A stretch of DNA of 64,000 nt from Plazaster borealis (lineage: Eukaryota > Echinodermata > Asteroidea > Forcipulatida > Labidiasteridae). Where the stretch lies: assembly GCA_021014325.1 (NCBI GenBank), contig CM037469.1, positions 11,970,663-12,034,662 on the forward strand, in the 5' to 3' direction. This document shows positions 56,661 to 64,000 of the stretch, piece after piece (the first letter of the stretch is position 1; each line of letters opens with the position of its first letter). The notes beneath the pieces are model-generated. The model made no database searches and was not told where the DNA came from. It saw only the letters and a program-made list of their open reading frames with translations. The position numbers and the translations under genes are program-made.

Positions 56661-58212
56661 AATCGGCAGGTCATGGTCAAACTAACCGAGCCCAAGGTCC
56701 AGTTCGGACGCATCGTCCCGCTAAAACTGGCTAGTAAAATATCAAGTATGGTTTGCTGCATCAGCCATGATCACATGACACCCACATGTATGGAAGTGAA
56801 CTACGACATGCATCATGTACTGCCTGATGTTCACACTCATGTTGTTTTTGCAGCAGTACATAAAACTCAGAAATTGCGTCCCTTTGTTTGCATTATTTTT
56901 ATTACTTTTATTTGCTGTGCTTATCTTTAACCATTGTTTACAAAGCTACCATGTAGGTCATGTACGGTCAAATTTATACATTACATTGTCACATTCGGTT
57001 ATAGTGTAATGTAGCCTCATGTGTTTATATTTAGTCAGTCGGTTTGTTTCACCATCATCTCAGTTAGTTTACCAACCTGATGTCCTTTTTATCCAAGTGC
57101 GGACACCGGTAAGATTTACCCATTGCAATGCTACTGTATTACAAATGTGTGGTCTTAGTTAAATTGAATTAAAATAAGAAAAACAAAGGCCCTATCTACG
57201 CAGATTAACATTTGACCCGTCTTATAAAATTAAACAAACACTTTCTAGGAGAAAATTTATCTCATTTGTTTTGGGTATGACCTACATAACATTCTGTTGA
57301 GTTGAGTATTAGAATGCAGAACACATAAAGTGTTCTGCATTCTAATACTCAACTCAACAGAATTGAATCACATTTTATCAGACTGAAAAGTGAAAGTCAA
57401 CATTCGAACAAAAACATAAGGGCGCCGGACTTGTCCAGTCATGAGTTTACTGAACCAATGCAAGAAATCACTGGCCTCCTTCCTGACTCATCAAAAGAAA
57501 TATGTATGTACCATGCATCAGTGTCACTGTCTGACCATCCATGGACTCTTTCACCTTCCTTTGGAAGTTTGGAGCTACATACATTACTAAAACTTAACAT
57601 TATTAATATAAAGATGCCTGTCCTGGGTTTACCAAACTAAATATATACACTCAGGGAAAAGGGCTTGCCTTCTGTCCTCCATGTTTGCGTACCACCAGTC
57701 TAATTTGAGCATGGTCATGGATTGGTCGGGGCGTTTTTAAAATAAAATCGGGCGGTATAGGCCTCTATGCACCATTTAGGGGATTCCCCTCCCAACCCCA
57801 CCATGCCCACACACAAAGTCAAAAGGCCATGAGCCCCAGGTTCTTTATTTCACATTTTCATTGGATCATCCGGATATTGCTAACATTTCAAGCTAGTACT
57901 AGTAATTTAAGCAATACCTAAATAGCACGCCTGTCACTTTCCATTTCAGAAACGACACTTTCAAATCTAGACATCGTCGGCTTCGCTTGGGCCATGGCAA
58001 ATTAAAATGGGGTGCATGATGTGACGACTGTAAGTGTAAATGTGGGGTGTGGTTGTTGAGCATGTTTTGATTTTATTTCCACGACTGTGTGACTTGATAA
58101 GTTTGCCCATGCCCGCCTCTTGTTGCAACTCGAGCAAAAGCAAAATTTGGCTTGTCCTTATATATGTGCATTTACCCGAATGTATCAGTGATGTTTAACA
58201 TAATGAACTTAC
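56661..58212. other. Non-coding stretch with a perfect hairpin
   Basis: At 57295-57362, two arms of about 33 nt (gttgagttgagtattagaat... / ...attctaatactcaactcaac) flank a 5-nt loop. The frame at 56673 on the plus strand (MVKLTEPKVQFGRIVPLKLA) is followed by a GTATGG donor-like site, but I cannot tie it to any gene. Confidence 0.5.
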
Positions 58213-58292
58213 AATTTATTTTGGTAGAATCCATCGTTGTTGATCATGACTGCCTCTGCTGCCTGCTGAAACGTCGTAACAATGTCATTCAT
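58213..58292 (-). CDS. Candidate first coding exon, unknown gene
   Basis: ATG at 58292 opens 26 codons plus two bases (MNDIVTTFQQAAEAVMINND...) ending at a good donor GTAAGT. I do not recognise the peptide, and no downstream exon with a matching phase was found to the left. The composition looks coding-like (amphipathic, no low complexity), but chance cannot be excluded. Confidence 0.28.
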
Positions 58293-59038
58293 ACTCTAAT
58301 TGAGTAATTGGCATCATACTCCTGCACAATGTCTATCCCAAACAGCGCCCTCTCGCAACTTAACGATTTATTTGTGATTTATTTTTGGGAACGAGCACAA
58401 GTTCAGCAGATCGGCCGCTGGTAAACCGGTCCATATGAAAAACATAAAACACGTTTTTGATAATAATAGATTCACCTTTGCCACAACATTTGAAGCATTT
58501 TTTTTTGTGTGGATTTATTTGTTTTTCATTGCGGGGAAAATACAAATTTAAAATGCTTTTCAAACTTTCACATTATTTTTTGCAAAAAGGGAGTCAAATT
58601 GACAGGTTCATTTGTGAAAATTAATAAACTTACAGTCAAATACACAAATAAATTAATTCAAATGATATCAAATTACACTACTCATCTGCAGGGTAGCTGT
58701 TGCCGACAGTCAAGAGGAAAACATGCATTTTGCACTCATCAAAAACATATTTTTACATCTTCCCGGGTGTCTGCAAATATCAATCATTAAAAAAGAATAT
58801 ACATGTAAATACATTTTGGCTTTCTTTTACATTTTCAACTCCAGAGGCTAGCTGTTTTTGTTTTTGCAATGGTATATGACTCCAAATGGCATTGGGGTGA
58901 AGTTTTCACTAAGCTGAACAGGCTGATCAAAGTTTTTCAGACACATGAAATTTTGTTTTGTTAACTTGCATTGATATGAGGATGGACTGCACACAAATTG
59001 AAAATATTTGATTAACAAGTTATTTAGTTAAACCCTTT

Positions 59039-59226
59039 AAGCCCGGTTCATACTTCCTGCGAATCTTCGTGCAAAGCGAATTTGACGTCACAGCTCTGTT
59101 TTTGCTGCGAACGTTTCGCAACAGTTGAGCACAGCTCAACTCTTGCAAATTGTTTGTTGCGAATCGCATCAATTCGTATCAAAATTCGTATAGCATTCGC
59201 ATCCGCAGGAAGTATGAGCCAGGCTT
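59039..59226. mobile_element. Miniature inverted-repeat element (about 190 bp)
   Basis: Ends AAGCCCGGTTCATACTTCCT and AGGAAGTATGAGCCAGGCTT are inverse, with 'gcgaat'-rich subterminal repeats. Open frames across it are artefacts. Confidence 0.8.
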
Positions 59227-59747
59227 CAGGAGTGAGTAGTATTCGAGTGAGAGTTCATAGCTCCATGTTCAACCAAAGGCCTGCTTTGATCATGACAGCA
59301 TAGTCCCTTTATCTTAAGAATAAGAGAACCATGACAAGAGTTCCAACTTAGTTGACAAAGCACACCGAGTGAAATCAAAATACTTCCTAAAGAACAATTT
59401 GTGATCGATTTTCAACTCAGGAAGAAAAACCCAACATTGATGGAAACATACAAAATTAAATACGAATTAAAAATAAATCACAATTGTTGTTTAGTCCCTT
59501 TTACAACTCCAGAAGTTTTAACAAGTTGAGGTTGCATTTAGGCTGGATGTGATGCCTTTCTATTACTTCATTAAATGTATTTAAAGTGTTAACCTTCTTT
59601 TGTTTCAACAATAAATTATCATCCAAATGTTTTCAATAAAGCAGGGCTCGAATTTGACACTGGACTGCAGGCCCGAGGCCAGTGATATTTATTAGCATCG
59701 GGCCAGTAAACTCAAGACCAAACAAGTCCGGCTGTCTTGTGTTTTTC

Positions 59748-59979
59748 AATAGACACAATCGGCGACCGAGTCACGTGACTCATAGTGGGTATACATTGTA
59801 AACAAACCAAGCAGCCACGCCCAGTGTGCATGTTCAAGCATGGCGTCCTCTGCACCTTTAGCAGAAGCACTTGGAAGCAGCCTTGCTTTTCCATGCACAC
59901 TGCGCATTGCTCGCTTGGTTTGTTTACATTGTATACCCACTACGAGTCACGTGACTCCGGTCGCCGATTGTGTCTATTG
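59748..59979. mobile_element. Miniature element with 75-bp inverted arms and an ATG-bearing core
   Basis: CAATAGACACAATCGGCGAC at one end, its inverse at the other; arms contain gtcacgtgac and 'gggtatacattgtaaac'. The core 59838-59892 reads ATGGCGTCCTCTGCACC and onward (MASSAPLAEALGSSLAFP). Inserted in an older repeat, 'agggctcgaatttgacactg' (59644) to 60300. Confidence 0.78.
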
Positions 59980-60321
59980 AATAACAATACATCACTGTGT
60001 AATAACAAAATAAATTATGTTTAAAATGTTGACTTTGGGTCTGATAAATACCTTTCAATTCTGTTGAGTAACTAAGTATAGCCTACTTAATATGAAAGAC
60101 AAAATAAGAGATAAATATTCTCTTACATGTCTTAGTTTTTATTCAAATGAAAACAGTTGAATGCACGCTGACTACTGTGCCAGCAAGTTTTTTTCTCATT
60201 TTGAATCCCGTCTTGTAAAACAAATTCTGGTCCAGTAATTATTTTGAGCTACAATCCTTGTGGTCTTGTGGATTTTCCACCGAAATTTGATTCCTGATAA
60301 GATAATAAGAGAGTAGGCGAC

Positions 60322-60718
60322 TTAAAGGGTCTTTAACGTTTAGTAAAGACTCTGAAAATTAATGGCAATAAAAACTTACTTGGTAAGAAAGACAGCAGCT
60401 TTGGATAGTATGATGCATTTTACGAAAATTTACACTTCGAAGTAATGCGGTTATGGAAAAAGATATAACTTTTTATCCCCCAAAATTTAAATCTGAGAAG
60501 CGTTACTGACAGTAACGTTTCTCAGATTGTGTATTCCAATTGCAGATTATTCTTCATGCGTGGACATAACCGCTCCAGATTTTTAGCAATATCTCAAAAA
60601 CGCTACCACCCTTTGAAATGAAATTTTCACAGGTTAGTTTTATGGCATATATCTACAACTATAATGGGATTGAAACAAACAGTGGGTTCCAGTTACCAAA
60701 CGCATACAATCCCTTTAA
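60322..60718 (-). mobile_element. TTAA-type miniature element, family 2, copy 3
   Basis: TTAAAGGGTCTTTAACG to GCATACAATCCCTTTAA; body shared with 23647-24030 and 35297-35612. Confidence 0.68.
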
Positions 60719-61784
60719 GCGGACGTTTAAAACTGGCAGGGTCGTGGCCGTGCGATAAAGGACCGAGCCAAAGTCCATGTTAGAGTATAAAGATGTTGTC
60801 TTGTCTGCTAAGGTCCTGATTCAAATACACCCCTTACATATTACCCTGATATGCCAGCACATAGTATAGACCAGTCCAAGTGCTGCACGCAGCAGCGCCA
60901 TTGCTGGGACGCTGTCAGCGCAAGGTTTTGTACACAAAGACATGGAAAAACTGTTGTGTTTTTTACTTTTTCGAGTGAATAAGGTGTCTTTCTACAAAAT
61001 TTACAAAATGACAGGGCAGCATAACATAATGATGCATAGACCACACTGAACATGGATATTTGCAACTAAACAGAAACTGAATCCTGAAAACGGCGCAGAC
61101 AATAGGTGAGTGTTAGTGTGATACGCGAAAAATGCACCGTCTGGTATAAACTGTGTTACATCAGCAAGGTTTGTTTCGACAGAATTTCACTGTTTACTTT
61201 CTGTTTAGTTTCAAATATTCATTAAGTATATTCTCCATCATTCTGTAAAGCTGCCCTGTCTGGGAAATTGTGTAAACCGCCGAGAAGGACACTTAATTCA
61301 CACAAAAAGTTAAAAAGACTACGTTTTTTTTTCCAGCGTCCCAGGAATGGCAGCGTGGCCAGCAGCACTTGCGCGGGCTGGCTAAAAAAAGATCGGTCTT
61401 GAGTCACTGCCCCCGGGGATGAAAAATGGGGAAAAAATTAAGTCTTACACCCACTAAGCCCCACTGCGACATCCATGTAACATAAATAGCGCCCTCTGTC
61501 GCCATACCTCTTCACTCTTTCCCCTTTGCTTAATCTCCTCTATTACAACACTCACTCCCTTATTATTTAAAAAAAAACCTTGACCTTCCCAGGGTTTATT
61601 TAAGTAATTACACATATGTACATATTGCACTTCCGACTTCCTTCACAAATAACAACAGCATCAGGTACACTTCCAAACCATTAAAGAGGGGCTCACTCAT
61701 TTTCCAATAGAAAGAGTCCTCATGAAAGTGGGGAAAAAATTAAAAGTCGCTAACCTCACTTTAAAATGGCTCCTGAATGACACC
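60719..61784. other. Non-coding stretch
   Basis: No exon or clear repeat. The 'cataaatagcgccctctgtcgc' phrase near 61480 is repeat-like. Confidence 0.4.
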
Positions 61785-61935
61785 CTGAACAAAGATATTG
61801 ACAAAATAGGGAGACCGCCAACATTAGGGCTAGATAGCTCAGTTGGTAGAGCCCCGGCACGTTTTAACCGGAGGTTGTTGGTTCAAATCGCGCTCTAGTC
61901 AATTTTTCTTTGTTCAACCCCAATTCATTTAAAAT
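61785..61935 (+). mobile_element. tRNA-headed SINE family A, copy 4
   Basis: Leader 'ttgacaaaatagggagaccg', head tagggctagatagctcagttgg, B-box ttggttcaaatcgcgc, tail 'gtcaatttttctttgttcaa'. Best-preserved head of the family after 22987. Confidence 0.75.
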
Positions 61936-62094
61936 GGTGTAGAGTATAATTTTATTTGATAACATTTTCAGAGGGAAATTTGAAACATGACGTCATCAGC
62001 CATCAAACACAAACAGGTCTGTATTTTCCAAAGACTACTATCAAGAGTTTTTGATTTTGACAAAGTGGCATTGAGGTTAGAGACTTTTCCCCCT

Positions 62095-62127
<33 letters not shown>

Positions 62128-62545
62128 GCTTCTTATATAGCGCTCATATCCGTCACTCAGTGACGCTCAAGGCGCTTCAACAGTCAGTATTTTCCTGCAA
62201 GGTATGTGGAGATACGTTTCTGAGGTATAAGATCTACTCCTATACATAGCACTATGTAATGGTTCACAAGGTGCTGTGTGGTGCAATATGCAGCCAATCA
62301 AACCAGGAACATTGGGGCGAACCCCTTCTCTTTACGATAAGTGCACTGGGTTCTTTTACGTGCAATACACAACACCCGGGACCTACGGCTTTACGTCCCA
62401 TCCAAAGGACGCAGCAATAATGGTTAAGTGTCTTGCTTAAGGACACAAGTGTCACGACCGGGACTCAAACCCATACTCTGCTGATCAGAAACACCAGAGC
62501 TTGAGTCCGGTGCTCTTATCCGCTCGGCCACGACACGCCACAAGG
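62095..62545 (-). mobile_element. tRNA-headed SINE family C, copy 3 (best preserved)
   Basis: Minus strand: TGGCCGAGCGGATAAGAG (A-box region), B-box GGGTTTGAGTCCCGG, body, then a tail 'gcgctatataagaagccatt' and (ATT)n at 62098-62127. The L2-like tail implies mobilisation by a LINE of the type seen at 9590 and 12884. Confidence 0.82.
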
Positions 62546-62637
62546 ACTCTATTGGAAATTGAGTGGATCGCCAAACTGAATTTGACCTTGGAGCCCCTCT
62601 TTCAAACACGTGTTGTTACTGTGCATCTGAATGGGTG

Positions 62638-62791
62638 TCACCTCTTGTTGTATGGTTTGAAACGTTTGGTATCAGCTTTCCCTTTGGGTTGTTGACTTGC
62701 AGCCGAGTACGTTGGAACGATGTTGAAGTCATTGCTGGCACTCTCCATCTGTCTCAACTTACTCTCGATGGCTCGGATCTTCGCATCATTG
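62638..62791 (-). CDS. Terminal exon of an unidentified leftward gene
   Basis: A strong acceptor (tttctatacag, ending 62792) is followed by one codon-completing base, 50 codons and a TGA stop at 62640-62638. The peptide has a short coiled-coil stretch (AKIRAIESKLRQMESASND), then FNIVPTYSAASQQ and a basic tail KRFKPYNKR. I do not recognise the family. Earlier exons would lie to the right, probably outside the window. The SINE at 62095-62545 lies about 90 bp downstream and would be in the 3'UTR. Confidence 0.55.
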
Positions 62792-62859
62792 CTGTATAGA
62801 AAAAAAAGTACAGGTTGAAATATTATTCTTTTTTTTATTAATTTCACATATAAAAACAT

Positions 62860-63269
62860 CACAAATACATCAAAAAAATATACAAAATATATACAAAAGG
62901 CAAGAGATATAGAAATATAAACAGCAGATTACACAATACATTCCAAAGACAAGACAATGGCACACCTGAAAGTAAACTAATTGTTTTCAAAATGCCATTA
63001 TAGACAAAAACAATCCAAAAGCCACTTGTTAACATGGCTTCAGAACAAGGTAAACCGAAAATTGGGCTGCTTTCAATTGCATTAAGGCTCTCATATTGCC
63101 ATGGTGATTTGTAATGTGACATACCATTAAAACATGTATTTTGCATAATTTTTTATTGCCAAAGTGATTTGTAATTGTGACATCACAATTTGCTTTGCAA
63201 TTAGGATTTTATATATGCATTTTAAGATATTCTAATCATAGCTCTTTGTGGAAATGAGCCCATCCTTTA
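62860..63269. other. Non-coding stretch (probable intron)
   Basis: AT-rich sequence directly upstream of the acceptor at 62792; contains fragments of the TTTCACAAAG element family (63080-63255). No exon seen. Confidence 0.4.
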
Positions 63270-63620
63270 GGAAAACATCTCAAAAGTCTGAACAGTTAGA
63301 AACATTCTATACTGGATCAGGTAAGTATTCCTGGGGTCGATTTCACAAAACCCTTCCTAACTTAGGATCGCGTCCTAACTCGAGATAAGACGAGTCCTAA
63401 CTCTTTGTGAAATCGACCCCAGTGCGTGTACACGGACCGGTACGTTGGACCAACGCAGCGTTCAAAATGCCAATGTCAAATGCCAATTCACTCGTGTTGG
63501 GTTGTTCCCGTAGTTCGCCACAATGTCACGGTCCATCAGAACGTTCTGGCCTTCCACTGGATTGCAGTCGTATGCCTACAGGAATGATCTTTTGACCTTA
63601 GAATGTTCCCCAACATATAA
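63270..63620 (+). mobile_element. Dispersed inverted-repeat element carrying a foldback insertion
   Basis: Relative of 31770-32065. It is interrupted at 63333-63420 by a palindrome with ends GGGGTCGATTTCACAAA / TTTGTGAAATCGACCCC, absent from the other copy. Confidence 0.7.
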
Positions 63621-64000
63621 CATTTCCTTGCAGGCAGTTTACAGACAGCAATGCCACAGCAGGAAGAGCAGCTTAGTCTGGGTTCAAGTTGGGTACTGCT
63701 GTTTGTAAGTCCACGATCAATACACCATTTGAGAGTAAGATTTGAATAATGTCTGGTTCAATGACTTGCTTAGTCACAAAACACTGCTTAAATTTGAACT
63801 CCACACACACTACAGAGACAGTTGCTATGTCGTCTTCTATGTTGAGCGGTATCCTTGGCCAATATTTAATTGTTCAGATAAAAACAGTTAAACGTTTGTT
63901 AAACTGTGTCAGGACTCAGGAAGTTTTTTCCCATTTTGACTCAACAAAAATTTCTGGTCAAGTAAAAATTTGGGTGTTTCTGGTTCACATAGCAAGCACC

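Noticed and set aside
57900..57996. Short minus-strand frame starting MAQAKPTMSRFESVVSEMES
   Set aside because: About 25 codons only, no donor in phase, and no family match; could be chance.

Overview
The window is animal nuclear DNA: spliced genes with GT-AG introns sit in a sea of mobile-element remnants, and there are no operons or bacterial signals. The gene content (IQ-domain/dynein-regulatory protein, ribosomal protein eL33, an Ig-TIR receptor) together with the many small inverted-repeat elements and tRNA-headed SINEs suggests a marine invertebrate deuterostome, probably an echinoderm and perhaps a sea star. The species is an inference; the phylum is moderately secure.

Layout. 1-7.3 kb: non-coding repeats, probably the first intron or 3' territory of the leftward gene that starts at 9.4 kb. 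7.3-13.9 kb: a direct duplication of a 3.2 kb segment. Each copy carries the same leftward first coding exon of an LRCH-type (leucine-rich repeat plus calponin homology) gene and a truncated CR1/L2-like LINE. 13.9-17.3 kb: repeats. 17.3-25.1 kb: a leftward eight-exon gene for IQCG/DRC9, a subunit of the nexin-dynein regulatory complex of motile cilia. 25.1-27.1 kb: intergenic. 27.1-27.7 kb: a Mutator-like miniature element directly upstream of RPL35A. 27.76-31.2 kb: rightward RPL35A with all four coding exons. 31.2-36.2 kb: repeats. 36.4-53.6 kb: a leftward receptor gene with signal peptide, Ig domains, one membrane segment and a C-terminal TIR domain (IL-1-receptor-like architecture). Its last intron holds an antisense Ty3/Gypsy retrotransposon with an unbroken 1317-codon gag-pol reading frame. 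53.6-64 kb: repeats, with one likely terminal exon of an unidentified leftward gene at 62.6-62.8 kb and one weak candidate first exon at 58.2 kb.

The most informative results are: (1) LRCH, IQCG and RPL35A lie together as LRCH3, IQCG and RPL35A do on human 3q29, with IQCG and RPL35A still divergent; (2) the LRCH first exon and its 5' flank are duplicated; (3) the Ig-TIR receptor can be assembled with consistent splice phases, and its TIR domain has a degenerate BB-loop; (4) a Mutator-like element family is present in two copies with 9-10 bp target duplications, one copy carrying a tiny hAT-type footprint. I see no clearly new multi-gene system; the novelty is in gene structure and mobile-element history. 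All exon joins are read by eye from splice consensus and phase and are not backed by transcripts.
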